Shown here one piece after another: positions 17,183 through 26,106 of a stretch of DNA of 64,000 nt. Numbering within the stretch: the first letter of the stretch is position 1; every line of letters begins with the position of its first letter. The position numbers and the translations under genes are program-made. The notes under the pieces are model-generated. The model was given only the letters and a program-made list of their open reading frames with translations. It was not told the DNA's origin and searched no databases. Origin of the DNA: Herbiconiux sp. A18JL235 (GTDB lineage: Bacteria; Actinomycetota; Actinomycetes; Actinomycetales; Microbacteriaceae); NCBI RefSeq assembly GCF_040939305.1, contig NZ_CP162511.1, forward strand, positions 372,001 to 436,000, read 5' to 3'.

Positions 17183-18259
17183 CTACGCCCGCCGCCGCCC
17201 GTAGAGGGAGATCACGAGGAGGATGATGACCCCGTAGATGAGCTGCTGGATGTTCGCGCCGAGGTTGAGCACCGCCACGAGCGTCGACACCTGTGCGAGC
17301 ACGAGCGCACCGCCGACGGTGCCGACGACCGAGCCGCGGCCGCCGAAGATCGACGCGCCACCCACGACGACCGCTGCCACCGAGGACAGCAGATACGAGG
17401 CGCCCATGGTGGCCGAGGCCTGCTGGTAGTAGCCCACGATCACGATGCCGGCGAAGGCGGCGAGCCCGCCGCTCAGCATGTAGCCGACTACACGGATGCG
17501 GTCGACCGGCAGCCCCGCAAGCCGCGCCGTCTCGGCTGCCGAGCCGACGACGAAGAGCGAGCGCCCCCATCCGGTGAACGACAGCACCAGCTGCAGCACG
17601 AGCATGAGCCCGAGGCCGAGCGGGAGCACCGCGGGCATCGACAGCCCGAGTACCGAGATCTTCGCCGAGGTCATCGCGATGACGAAGTCGGGGGTGACCG
17701 TGAGCTCGGAGAAGTTGAACGCCAGCAGGATCACCCCGAACAGCAACCCGTTCATCGCGATCGTGGTGACGATCGGCGTGAGCCCGAGCTTCGCGATGAC
17801 GATGCCGTTGAGGAAGCCGATCACCGCACCGGCGAGCAGCGCCGCCACGAACGCCCCGAACGGCCCGAGCGGCCCCACCAGGGTGAGGAACGCCAGCGCC
17901 GAGAACCCGATCGTGTTCGGCACCGACAGGTCGATGCCGGCCTGGATGACCGCGATGGTCTGCCCGAACGAGGCGATGGCGAGGATGATCGCGAAGGTCG
18001 CCGTGCCGATCAGCGCGTCGACGGTGATGAGGTTCGGCCTGATGATGCCGCCGATGCCGAACAGCACGAGGAACGCCACGAGCGGCCACACCGCGCGCGG
18101 CACCCGGGCGATGACGCTGCCGAAGGTGGAGCGCCCGGTGGCGCCGGTGTTGCGCTCCGAGCCGTCGGGCGAGTCCCCCGCGCCGGAGGAGCCGGAGCCC
18201 GAGCCGCCGGGGCCGGATGCGCCGGCCGCGTTGCCGACAGGAGGAGCGACGGTGCTCAT
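17183..18259 (-). CDS. sugar ABC transporter permease 2, ribose/RbsC type
   Basis: This 358-residue membrane protein has an unusual Gly/Ser/Ala-rich cytoplasmic N-terminus of about 45 residues, followed by about eight to ten hydrophobic segments of the CUT2 permease fold (VIQAGIDLSVPNTIGFSALA, GRSLFVVGSAAETARLAGL, ASIFGGRGSVVGT). It overlaps the upstream permease stop by ATGA at 18259. With the adjacent permease it forms a heterodimeric channel for a monosaccharide. A hairpin repeat just downstream may end the transcript. Confidence 0.93.
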   Translation of the reverse strand: MSTVAPPVGNAAGASGPGGSGSGSSGAGDSPDGSERNTGATGRSTFGSVIARVPRAVWPLVAFLVLFGIGGIIRPNLITVDALIGTATFAIILAIASFGQTIAVIQAGIDLSVPNTIGFSALAFLTLVGPLGPFGAFVAALLAGAVIGFLNGIVIAKLGLTPIVTTIAMNGLLFGVILLAFNFSELTVTPDFVIAMTSAKISVLGLSMPAVLPLGLGLMLVLQLVLSFTGWGRSLFVVGSAAETARLAGLPVDRIRVVGYMLSGGLAAFAGIVIVGYYQQASATMGASYLLSSVAAVVVGGASIFGGRGSVVGTVGGALVLAQVSTLVAVLNLGANIQQLIYGVIILLVISLYGRRRA

Positions 18260-19269
18260 GAGCGGTTTCCCTTCACGCGGAACGCCACCTTGCGCCAGAC
18301 GACGGGGATGCCGACGACCGCCACGATGATGAGCGCCGAGATGACGTACTGCCAGTAGGAGTTGACCCGGGCGAAGAACAGCAGATTGCCGATCAGCCCG
18401 AGGGTGCAGGCTGCGAGGATGGTGCCGATGATGGAGCCCCGGCCACCCGTGAACACCGCCCCCGCCAGCGCCACCGCGGCGATGGAGGAGAGCAGGTACG
18501 GGTCGCCCGAGCGCGGGTCGCCGGTGACGGTCGACGACGCGAGCATCATCGCACCGAGCGAGGTGAGCACGCCGGCCAGCCCGAACGCGAGCAGCTTCGT
18601 GAGCTTGGCGTTCAGGCCCGCGGCCCGCACGCTCTCCATGTTCGAGCCGACGCCGTAGATGTGGCGGCCGAGGGAGGTGCGCTGCAGCAGCAGCCAGAGC
18701 AGCACCGCGATCACCGCGAGCCACACCAACGACACCGGGAGGTAGGGCAGCAGCTCGCCGCTCGTGGCGAGATAGATCTCCTTCGTCACGCCGCCGCCCG
18801 GCGCATCCAGCACTTCGCGGGCGAGGGAGCCGAAGATGAACGCCGAGGCCAGCGTCACCGCGATGGCGGGCAACCCGCCGTAGGCCACCAGGAACCCGTT
18901 GAACAGGCCGCAGCCGAGCCCCACCCCGATGGAGAGCAGGATGGCGACGGGCACCGGCATGGTCTCCAGCTGCACCGCGAACACGACGTTCGCGAGGCTC
19001 ATGATGGCGCCGATGGAGATGTCGATGCCGCCCACCAGCACGATGACGAGCTGGGCGAGTGCCACCAGCACGAGCGGCACCACGAGGTTCGCCGCGGTCT
19101 GCAGCTGGAACCGGGTGAGCAGCGCCGGGTTGATGATGACGTAGACGACGAAGAACACCACGAACGCGAGCACAGGCGCGACGGCGCCCTCGCGGCGGAG
19201 GCGGGTTACGCCTGAGGCGTTCCACCACCGCGACCAGGCCGGGGCGGTGCTGGGGCTGACGGCGCTCAC
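18256..19269 (-). CDS. sugar ABC transporter permease 1, ribose/RbsC type
   Basis: This 337-residue CUT2 permease shows VLVGGIDISIGAIMSLANV, the hallmark substrate-channel motif of RbsC-like proteins, then LGRHIYGVGSNMESVRAAGL and FTGGRGSIIGT. It is coupled to the ATPase upstream (ATGA overlap at 19266-19269) and to the second permease downstream (ATGA at 18256-18259). Two different permease genes, rather than one as in rbsC, suggest a heterodimer. Confidence 0.94.
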   Translation of the reverse strand: MSAVSPSTAPAWSRWWNASGVTRLRREGAVAPVLAFVVFFVVYVIINPALLTRFQLQTAANLVVPLVLVALAQLVIVLVGGIDISIGAIMSLANVVFAVQLETMPVPVAILLSIGVGLGCGLFNGFLVAYGGLPAIAVTLASAFIFGSLAREVLDAPGGGVTKEIYLATSGELLPYLPVSLVWLAVIAVLLWLLLQRTSLGRHIYGVGSNMESVRAAGLNAKLTKLLAFGLAGVLTSLGAMMLASSTVTGDPRSGDPYLLSSIAAVALAGAVFTGGRGSIIGTILAACTLGLIGNLLFFARVNSYWQYVISALIIVAVVGIPVVWRKVAFRVKGNRS

Positions 19270-20828
19270 TGCGCACCTCCTGAGGCGAGATTGATGCCGC
19301 CGGTCGCACCGACCGCGGCCCCGACGACGGCGTCGGCGGTGAGGCGGTCGCCGACGAGCTCGTCGGCGACCTGCCCCTGGTAGAGCACCACCACGCGGTG
19401 GCAGACGTGCACGAGCTCCTCGACCTCGGTCGAGAACCAGAGGATGCCGACGCCCTGCCGGGCGAGGTCGACGATCGCCCCGTAGAGCTCCTGCTTCGCC
19501 CGCACATCGATGCCGCGGGTGGGGTCGTGCAGCAGGATGACGCTGCGGTCGCGGTTCATCCAGCGCCCGAACACGAGCTTCTGCTGGTTGCCGCCCGACA
19601 GCGAGCCCGAGGTCTCATTGGCGCCGCGGGTGCGCACAGACAGCGCGGTGAGGATGCCGTCGATCCACCCTCTCTCCTGCGACAGCCGGGGCCGGCCGCC
19701 CAGCTGGTACGCCTTGTACCAGGGCGCCAGCAGGTTCTCGCCCACGCTCATCTCGAGCGCGAGACCCTCGCGCTTGCGGTCTTCGGGCACGTAGCCGAGC
19801 CCGCGGCGCACCGAGCGCACGGGGTTGGCGTGGCGAACGGATGCGCCGCCCACCGTCCACGAATCGGCGACGGCAGGGGAGGCCCCGAACAGGGCCCGCA
19901 GCAGCTCGGCCTGGCCGTGGCCCTGCAGCCCGCCGATGCCGAGGATCTCGCCCGCGCCGAGCTCGAGGCTCACCCCGTGCAGCCCTTCGCTGCGGAGGTT
20001 GTCGACCGACAGCACCACGGCATCCGAGGTGCGCTCGGGCGGGTCGGGGAAGAAGCGTTCGGCTTCGCGGCCGGCCATCATCGAGATGAGCTCGTCGTCG
20101 GTCCATGAGCCGCGGGTGAACTCGCCCGCAACCATGCCGTCGCGGAGCACCGTGCCGCGGTCGGCGATCTCGGCGATCTCGCCCAGACGATGCGAGACGT
20201 AGATGACGCTGCCACCGCGGGCGGTGAGCTCACGGATGCGCTCGAACAGCCACTGCACGCCGGGCGGGGTGAGGGCGGAGGAGGCCTCGTCGAGGATGAG
20301 GAGCTTGGGGCGTCCGGCGAGGGCGCGGGCGATCTCGACCAGCTGCCGGTCGGCGAGCGAGAGGGTGCCGACGGCGGCGCGCGGGTCGATGCGGCCGAGG
20401 TGGAACTCGGCGAGCAGCTCCTTCGACTTCGCCACGGCCTTCTTCTGCGAGAAGCCGCGCAGGGGAGCGCCGTCGGGGAGCGAGAGGTTCTCGGCCACCG
20501 TCCAGTCGGGAACGAGTGCGAGCTCCTGGAAGGCGCAGCGCACTCCCGAGAGGCGCGACTGGCGCACGCTGCCCGAGGCGAGGGGCTCGCCGCCGACGGT
20601 GATGGAGCCCGAGGTGGGGGTCACGGCGCCGGCGAGCATCTTGGCGACCGTGCTCTTGCCGGCCCCGTTCTCGCCGACGAGCGCGAGCACCTCGCCGGGG
20701 TTGCAGTGGAAGGTCACGCCGCGCACCGCCTTCACCGGACCGTAGCTCTTGACGAGCTCGGTCGCGACGAGGAGGGCGTCGGCGGGTGCCGCGACAGTGG
20801 TCGCGGCACCCGGTCGAACGTCGGTCAC
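19266..20828 (-). CDS. sugar ABC transporter ATP-binding protein, RbsA/MglA type
   Basis: This 520-residue double-ABC ATPase energises the CUT2 importer. The first half has Walker A GENGAGKS (about 53-60) and Walker B LLILDEASSAL. The second half has the degenerate Walker A GGLQGHGQA and the signature LSGGNQQKLVFGRW, normal for this family, where one site is non-catalytic. It lies 9 bp after the binding-protein stop and overlaps the first permease by 4 bp. Confidence 0.95.
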   Translation of the reverse strand: MTDVRPGAATTVAAPADALLVATELVKSYGPVKAVRGVTFHCNPGEVLALVGENGAGKSTVAKMLAGAVTPTSGSITVGGEPLASGSVRQSRLSGVRCAFQELALVPDWTVAENLSLPDGAPLRGFSQKKAVAKSKELLAEFHLGRIDPRAAVGTLSLADRQLVEIARALAGRPKLLILDEASSALTPPGVQWLFERIRELTARGGSVIYVSHRLGEIAEIADRGTVLRDGMVAGEFTRGSWTDDELISMMAGREAERFFPDPPERTSDAVVLSVDNLRSEGLHGVSLELGAGEILGIGGLQGHGQAELLRALFGASPAVADSWTVGGASVRHANPVRSVRRGLGYVPEDRKREGLALEMSVGENLLAPWYKAYQLGGRPRLSQERGWIDGILTALSVRTRGANETSGSLSGGNQQKLVFGRWMNRDRSVILLHDPTRGIDVRAKQELYGAIVDLARQGVGILWFSTEVEELVHVCHRVVVLYQGQVADELVGDRLTADAVVGAAVGATGGINLASGGAQ

Positions 20829-20837
20829 GAAGATCTC

Positions 20838-21920
20838 CTAGGAGCCGGAGTAGAAGGCGAGAACCTCGTCGAGCGTGAGGTCGAGGCCGGGGAAGTCGTA
20901 ACCGAGCTGGAAGTTGTTCGGCTTGTCGGCGATGCAGTAGTCGGCGGCGTTCTCCTCGGTGATTTGGAGCGGCTCGTAGTACTGCTCCTTCTCGATCTCC
21001 TCGCCCTCGAGCAGCTTCACGGCCTGCTCGAGACCCTTGGCGTAGATGGCGGGCTGACCGAACACCATGTTGCCCTTGAGGCCCGCCGCGGCGTTGTCGG
21101 CGAGGGTGCACGCCTCGCCGTTGTAGCCGGAGCCGCCGACGACGGGCACGAAGGGGAGCCCTGCGGCCTTGAAGGCCTCGGGCACGCCCTGGCCGCCGGT
21201 GAGGAAGGAGTACACGCCGCCGATGTCGGGGTTGGAACGCAGGATGTTCGACATGGCCTCCTGCGCGGTCGCCTCGTTCCAGCCGTTGGTGTCTTGAGCG
21301 ACGACCTTCGCGCCGCCGTCTTCGAGCGTGGTGATGACGCCGGGCATCGAGCCCTCGTTCAGCGGCACGCCCGCGAGGCCCTCGAGCACCGCGATGTTCT
21401 TGTTGTCGCCGAGGTTCTCGAGCAGCCAGTCGGCACCGATGGTGCCGGCGTTCGCCCAGTCGGTGGAGACGATGTAGACGTCTTCGGAGTCGTAGGGGCC
21501 GCCGTTGGCGATCACCGGGATGCCCTGCGCGGTGGCCTGGGTGATGGCCGCGTCGGCGCCGGAGGAGGAGGCGGGGTCGAACAGGATGAGGTCGACACCG
21601 TCGGCGATGAGGTTCTGCATCGCCGCGTTCTGCTGGGCGGCGTCGTTGTCGTTGGTGCGCACGATCTTGAGCTCGACCTTGTCGGCGTACTCGGGGGTGG
21701 CGGCCAGGGCCTGCAGGGACGCGAGGCCCATCTCGCGCCAGGCCTGGCCGCCCAGGGGCTGCTCGAAGCCGATGACGAACTTGCCGTCTTCACCGGATGC
21801 TCCGGTGGAGCCTCCGCCCTCGGCGGGCGCGCTGGTGCACCCGGCGAGAAGAGCGAGCGAGGAGGCGGCGGCGAGGGCCGCCGCGCCCTTCGCGAATCGG
21901 GTGCGCTGTGGACTGTGCAT
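20838..21920 (-). CDS. sugar-binding lipoprotein, RbsB type
   Basis: This 360-residue type 1 periplasmic-binding protein has a lipoprotein signal ending LLAGC, with Cys28 lipidated. The mature domain has FVIGFEQPLGGQAW, ADGVDLILFDPASSSGADAA (the ribose-binding-type D-P-A-S loop) and NILRSNPDIGGVYSFLTGG. It is the ligand receptor of the importer encoded downstream. The ATG at 21920 follows GGGAG with 6-nt spacing; the in-frame extension upstream runs into the promoter region and is not credible. The promoter gap with the divergent oxidoreductase gene carries two tandem AGCGCT operators. Confidence 0.94.
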   Translation of the reverse strand: MHSPQRTRFAKGAAALAAASSLALLAGCTSAPAEGGGSTGASGEDGKFVIGFEQPLGGQAWREMGLASLQALAATPEYADKVELKIVRTNDNDAAQQNAAMQNLIADGVDLILFDPASSSGADAAITQATAQGIPVIANGGPYDSEDVYIVSTDWANAGTIGADWLLENLGDNKNIAVLEGLAGVPLNEGSMPGVITTLEDGGAKVVAQDTNGWNEATAQEAMSNILRSNPDIGGVYSFLTGGQGVPEAFKAAGLPFVPVVGGSGYNGEACTLADNAAAGLKGNMVFGQPAIYAKGLEQAVKLLEGEEIEKEQYYEPLQITEENAADYCIADKPNNFQLGYDFPGLDLTLDEVLAFYSGS

Positions 21921-21969
21921 GGATTTCTCCCTTGAAATCGGACTGTGCTCGGTACGGTAGCGTAGAAAT

Positions 21970-21993
21970 GGCAGCGCTACCAGTAGCGCTATC
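21970..21993. promoter_or_regulatory. tandem 12-bp LacI operators between ABC and oxidoreductase operons
   Basis: GGCAGCGCTACC (21970-21981) and AGTAGCGCTATC (21982-21993) abut exactly, giving AGCGCT centres 12 bp apart. They lie in the divergent intergenic region between the binding-protein gene and the Gfo/Idh/MocA gene. The core is the one found at modules A and B, so one of those LacI regulators probably controls uptake and the first enzymes. Confidence 0.75.
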
Positions 21994-22047
21994 AATTCGT
22001 TTCCGTTACGGTGATGAAATCGTCGCAACGACGCGATTGGAGTGAAT

Positions 22048-23148
22048 GTGACCACCTCGACAACAGCCCGGCCCGAGCTGCGGCCCGACGTCGACATCCG
22101 CACCCGGAGCCACCGCATCGGGTGCATCGGCGCCGGCGCCATCATGGCCGACCAGCACCTGGCCGCGTATCAGCTGGCCGGGTTTCCCGTCGTGGCCATC
22201 GCGTCGCGCACCGAGGCCAACGCCCGCGCGGTCGCCGAGCGCTACGGCATCCCGACCGTGCACGGCACGCCCTCGGAGCTCATCGCCGACCCCGAGGTCG
22301 AGATCGTCGACATCGCCTTCCCGCCCGACCAGCAGCCCGCGCTCATCCGCGAGGCGCTGGCGCAGCCGCACGTCAAGGCCGTGCTCGCGCAGAAGCCGCT
22401 CGCGCTCGACCTCGACGAGGCGCTCGCGCTCCGCGACGAGGCCGCGGCGGCCGGCAAGATCCTCTCGGTCAACCAGAACATGCGCTACGACCAGTCGATC
22501 CGCGTGCTCAAGCAACTGCTCGACTCGGGCGCGCTCGGCGAACCGGTGTTCGCGCAGATCGACATGCACGCGGTGCCGCACTGGCAGGGATTCCTCGAGG
22601 GGTACGACCGGCTGACGCTCGCGAACATGAGCGTGCACCACCTCGACGCACTGCGCTACCTGTTCGGCGACCCGAGCGAGATCACCACGGTGGTGCGTGA
22701 AGACCCGCGCACCACGTTCGAACACGAAGACGGCATCGTCGTCTCCACTCTCCGTTTCCCCGGTGACGTGTTGGCGCTGAGCGTCGAAGACGTCTGGGGC
22801 GGCCCGCGCGAAGAGGGCTACGACGACGACTTCTTCATCAGGTGGCGCGTCGAGGGCACAGCGGGGGTGGCCAACGGCACCATCGGCTGGCCCACCGGCG
22901 AGCCGTCGAGCATCCGCTACGCCTCGCGCACCCACACCGACGGCGAGTGGGTCTCGCCGAGCTGGGACACCCACTGGTTCCCGCACGCCTTCATCGGCGT
23001 GATGGAGCAGGTGCAGCACGCCGTCGAGACGGGTGGTGCCCCGGAGTTGAGCGTCGCCGACAACGTGAAGACGATGGCGCTGATCGAGGCGGGCTACCGC
23101 TCGATCGCCGAGAAGCGTCCGGTGCAGCTCTCCGAGTTCGCCCTCTAG
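22048..23148 (+). CDS. Gfo/Idh/MocA-family oxidoreductase
   Basis: This 366-residue NAD(P)-dependent dehydrogenase has the Rossmann loop IGCIGAGAIMADQHLAAYQ near the N-terminus, a QKP variant of the family EKP motif (LAQKPLALDLDEAL), and the C-terminal alpha/beta domain with MHAVPHWQGFLEGYDRL. Members oxidise or reduce sugars, sugar acids or inositols. GTG at 22048 is preferred over GTG at 22042 because GGAG is spaced 5 nt from it. It is first in a co-directional set with the isomerase, SDR and DUF4432 genes and divergent from the ABC importer, suggesting it acts on the imported sugar. Confidence 0.9.
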   Translation: MTTSTTARPELRPDVDIRTRSHRIGCIGAGAIMADQHLAAYQLAGFPVVAIASRTEANARAVAERYGIPTVHGTPSELIADPEVEIVDIAFPPDQQPALIREALAQPHVKAVLAQKPLALDLDEALALRDEAAAAGKILSVNQNMRYDQSIRVLKQLLDSGALGEPVFAQIDMHAVPHWQGFLEGYDRLTLANMSVHHLDALRYLFGDPSEITTVVREDPRTTFEHEDGIVVSTLRFPGDVLALSVEDVWGGPREEGYDDDFFIRWRVEGTAGVANGTIGWPTGEPSSIRYASRTHTDGEWVSPSWDTHWFPHAFIGVMEQVQHAVETGGAPELSVADNVKTMALIEAGYRSIAEKRPVQLSEFAL

Positions 23149-23194
23149 ACACCTTTCCTACCGAACAAGCCAGACAACAAGGAGCAACGACGCC

Positions 23195-24109
23195 ATGATC
23201 CAGCTGGGCATCTTCACCGCCTACTACCCCTACGACCTCAAGACCACCGCCGAGAAGATCCGCGCGCACGGCTTCAACACCGTGCAGCTCGACCTCCACT
23301 TCAAAGACCTCGACCTGAGCGCCGGCCAGATCACCAAGGAGAAGGCGAAGCTCGTCAGCGACACCTTCCGCGACCACGACCTGCCCATCTCGGCCATCTC
23401 GGGCTACACGAACATCGTCCACCCCGACCCCGAGCACCGGAAGGCGAACGTCGAGTACCTCAAGGAGATCATCCGCAACGCCCGCAACTTCGGCTCGAAG
23501 TACGTCATCTCGGAGTCGGGCACCTTCAACCCCGAGAGCGAGTGGGACCACGACCCGCACAACCGCTCCGAAGACGCCTACGAGCAGGTGCGCACCGTGC
23601 TCGCCGAGCTGGCGCAGGAGGCCTACGACCACGGCGCGACGTTCCTCCTCGAGACCTACGTGAACAACGTCATCGGCTCGGTGCGCGAGACCGCGCGCGT
23701 GTTCAACGACATCCGCACCCCCGGCCTCGAGCTGCTGATGGACCCGACGAACTACTTCGACGCCTCCAACATCGACGACCAGGCCGGTGTGCTCAACGAG
23801 GTGTTCGACGTGCTCGGCGACCGTGTGCGCATCGCCCACGCCAAGGACGTCAAGCGCGCGGGCGACGACAAGAGCGAGAAGCACGCCGACATCGGCGACG
23901 ACGACGCGCTGGCCTCGCACACCTTCCGCGGCGTCGGCGAGATCGAGCTGCCGGCCGCCGGCCTCGGCTCCCTCGACTACGAGCTGTACCTGCAGCGCCT
24001 CAGCGAGCAGAACCCCAACGTGCCGCTCATCATCGAGCACCTCGACGAGTCGGACATCCCGCGGGCCAAGCAGTTCGTCACGGATATCCTCAAGAAGTAC
24101 ACGATCTAG
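23195..24109 (+). CDS. TIM-barrel sugar isomerase/epimerase (AP-endonuclease 2 fold)
   Basis: This 304-residue protein starts MIQLGIFTAYYPYDLK and has the xylose-isomerase-like TIM-barrel pattern, with probable metal ligands in SKYVISESGTFNPESEW, TFLLETYVNN, MDPTNYFDAS, IAHAKDVKR and IIEHLDESD. Members include hydroxypyruvate isomerase, IolE dehydratase and keto-sugar epimerases. AAGGAG is 8 nt before the ATG, and the gene follows the oxidoreductase by 46 bp. Probably isomerises a sugar or sugar acid in the same pathway; exact reaction unknown. Confidence 0.9.
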   Translation: MIQLGIFTAYYPYDLKTTAEKIRAHGFNTVQLDLHFKDLDLSAGQITKEKAKLVSDTFRDHDLPISAISGYTNIVHPDPEHRKANVEYLKEIIRNARNFGSKYVISESGTFNPESEWDHDPHNRSEDAYEQVRTVLAELAQEAYDHGATFLLETYVNNVIGSVRETARVFNDIRTPGLELLMDPTNYFDASNIDDQAGVLNEVFDVLGDRVRIAHAKDVKRAGDDKSEKHADIGDDDALASHTFRGVGEIELPAAGLGSLDYELYLQRLSEQNPNVPLIIEHLDESDIPRAKQFVTDILKKYTI

Positions 24110-24145
24110 CCGGTATCGGGGAGCGGGACGAGAGGGACGACAGAC

Positions 24146-24889
24146 GTGCATCAGAAGGTGGCGATCATCACGGGCGCGGGCGGCGCGCTCGGCCGGGCGA
24201 CGGCTCTGCGGCTGGGGGCCGACGGCTTCGCCGTGGGCGTGCTCGGCCGGCCGAGCGACGACCTCGCCGAGACGGCGGCGCAGCTGGAGGGGGCAGGGGT
24301 GCCGGTGCGGATGCTCCAGGCCGACCTCCGCGACGCCTCGGCGATCGAGTCGGCGATCACCGGAACGGAGGCCGAGTTCGGCCCCGTCGAGGCGCTCGTG
24401 AACAACGCCGCGATCTACCCGAGCACGCCCTTTCTCGAGATCCCGCTCTCCGAGTACGACGACGTCGTCACGGTGAACCAGCGCGGCTACTTCTACGCCG
24501 CCCAGGTGGCGGCGCGCGGCATGGTCGCGCGCCGCTCCGGGGCGATCGTGAACGTGGGCTCCATCACCTGGAACGGCGGCTGGTCGAACCTCGCCAGCTA
24601 CGTCTCCACCAAGGGCGCCGCCGTGGCGCTCACCCGGGCCCTCGCCCGCGAGCTCGGCGAGTTCGGCGTGCGGGTGAACGCGGTGTCGCCCGGCGCCTTC
24701 CCCACGAAGGCCGAGGAGATCCAGGGCGACGCCGCCGAGTACTCGGCGCACGTCATCGAGCACCAGGCGCTGAAGCGCCGGGGAACGGATGCGGAGCTCG
24801 CCGCCGTGGTCTCCTTCCTGGTCGGCCCCGACTCGTCGTTCGTCACGGGCCAGACCATCAACGTCGACGGCGGATGGGTGATGAAATGA
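24146..24889 (+). CDS. short-chain dehydrogenase/reductase
   Basis: This 247-residue classical SDR starts at a GTG. It has the cofactor loop TGAGGALGRA, the NNAAIYP motif, catalytic Ser in NVGSITWNGG and catalytic YVSTK, and the C-terminal GQTINVDGGW. It probably oxidises a hydroxyl of a sugar or sugar acid using NAD(P)+. Its TGA overlaps the ATG of the DUF4432 gene. The spacing and direction place it in the operon driven from the 21.97-kb promoter region. Confidence 0.93.
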   Translation: MHQKVAIITGAGGALGRATALRLGADGFAVGVLGRPSDDLAETAAQLEGAGVPVRMLQADLRDASAIESAITGTEAEFGPVEALVNNAAIYPSTPFLEIPLSEYDDVVTVNQRGYFYAAQVAARGMVARRSGAIVNVGSITWNGGWSNLASYVSTKGAAVALTRALARELGEFGVRVNAVSPGAFPTKAEEIQGDAAEYSAHVIEHQALKRRGTDAELAAVVSFLVGPDSSFVTGQTINVDGGWVMK

Positions 24890-26007
24890 ACATCTTCGGC
24901 GCAGACCTCAGCGCGGCGCAGCTCGCGGAACGCACCGGCGACCTCTCGGCCGTGGCGGGCATCCGTCAGGTGGTGCTCGACAACGGCGTGGAGCGCGGCG
25001 TGCGCGCCATCGACCTGCGCACCTCGGCCGGCCTCGAGCTCGAGGTGCTCGTCGACCGGGCGTTCGACCTCGGCTCGGCGCGCTTCAAGGGCGCGCCGCT
25101 CGGCTGGCGCTCGGGCAACGGCTTCCGGCACCCCGGGCTGCACGAGCACAACGACGAGGGCGGCCTCTCCTGGTTGCGCGCCCTCGACGGGCTGCTCGTG
25201 TCGGGCGGCCTCGACCACACGCTGTTCGGCGGAGAGGTCGACGCCACGCGGTACGCCTACCCGCCCAAGCAGAGCGTGACGCACGGGCTGCACGGCAGGC
25301 TCACGGCCATCCCGGCCCGGCTGCTCGAGGCGCGCGAGGTGCCGGGCGCTACGGGCACCCCCGTGCTGCGGGTGGTGGGCGAGGTCGTCCAGGCCACCTC
25401 GTTCGGCGAGCACCTGCGGCTCACCCGCACCATCGAGCTCGACTTCGACGGGCGGCAGATCCGCCTCCACGACGTGGTCGACAACCTCGGCTTCGAGCCG
25501 ACGCCGCACATGTTCCTCTACCACCTCAACATCGGCTGGCCCTTCGTCGACGAGGGCACCGAGTTCGTGGCCCCGATCGCGCGCATGCTGTGGGAGAGCG
25601 ACTCCTGCGCCGAGCAGGGCATCTCGTACCGCACCCTTCCCGCACCCATCAAAGGATTCGTCGAGCAGGTGCGCGAGCACGAGCTCGTGGCCGGCCCCGA
25701 CGGCCGCCACCGCGTCGCGCTGATCGCGGCCGACGGGTCTCGAGGCGCCGAGGTGGCCTGGGAGGCCGCCGGCATGCCGCACTTCTTCGAGTGGCAGAAC
25801 CTGCGCAGCGGCCAGTACGCCGTGGGTCTCGAGCCCTCCACCCACCACGTCTCGGGCGACGGCGCCGCGCGCGAGAACGGCTCGATGACCTTCCTCGAGC
25901 ACGGCGAGAGCCGTGAGTACTCGACCACCATCACGGTGCTCGAGGGCGAGGCCGAGACCTCGGCCGTGCGCGAGGCCATCCGCGCCATCCACGGTCAGCC
26001 CGAGTAA
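24886..26007 (+). CDS. DUF4432 / aldose 1-epimerase-like protein
   Basis: This 373-residue cytoplasmic protein of the galactose-mutarotase-like beta-sandwich class starts MNIFGADLSAAQLAERTGD. Typical patches are LVDRAFDLGSARFKGAPLGW, GLHGRLTAIPAR, PHMFLYHLNIGWPF and FFEWQNLRSGQYAVGLEPSTHH; the conserved His and Glu residues there are the likely active site. Mutarotase-type proteins speed anomer interconversion; DUF4432 members often neighbour sugar oxidation genes. The ATG overlaps the SDR stop (ATGA). The longer frame upstream is a shadow of the isomerase and SDR genes. Confidence 0.88.
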   Translation: MNIFGADLSAAQLAERTGDLSAVAGIRQVVLDNGVERGVRAIDLRTSAGLELEVLVDRAFDLGSARFKGAPLGWRSGNGFRHPGLHEHNDEGGLSWLRALDGLLVSGGLDHTLFGGEVDATRYAYPPKQSVTHGLHGRLTAIPARLLEAREVPGATGTPVLRVVGEVVQATSFGEHLRLTRTIELDFDGRQIRLHDVVDNLGFEPTPHMFLYHLNIGWPFVDEGTEFVAPIARMLWESDSCAEQGISYRTLPAPIKGFVEQVREHELVAGPDGRHRVALIAADGSRGAEVAWEAAGMPHFFEWQNLRSGQYAVGLEPSTHHVSGDGAARENGSMTFLEHGESREYSTTITVLEGEAETSAVREAIRAIHGQPE

Positions 26008-26050
26008 GCACGTCGATGATGACCTGCCGCACTCCCGCTGATATGCTGAT

Positions 26051-26062
26051 GTTAGCGCTGCC
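26051..26062. promoter_or_regulatory. LacI operator upstream of module B
   Basis: GTTAGCGCTGCC lies in the 99-bp gap before the module B CoA-transferase, 45 bp ahead of its ATG. It matches the module A palindrome in the left half (GTTAGCGCT) and the 21970 site (read in reverse) in the right half. It is the probable control site for the six-gene module B operon. Confidence 0.68.
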
Positions 26063-26106
26063 ATTCCATCATACGAATGTGCGGCCACGATCGATGAGGA
26101 ACGACC

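Noticed and set aside
20190..21935. 581-codon plus-strand frame opposite the sugar ABC genes
   Set aside because: Antisense shadow of the ATPase and lipoprotein genes, with no ribosome site or domain.
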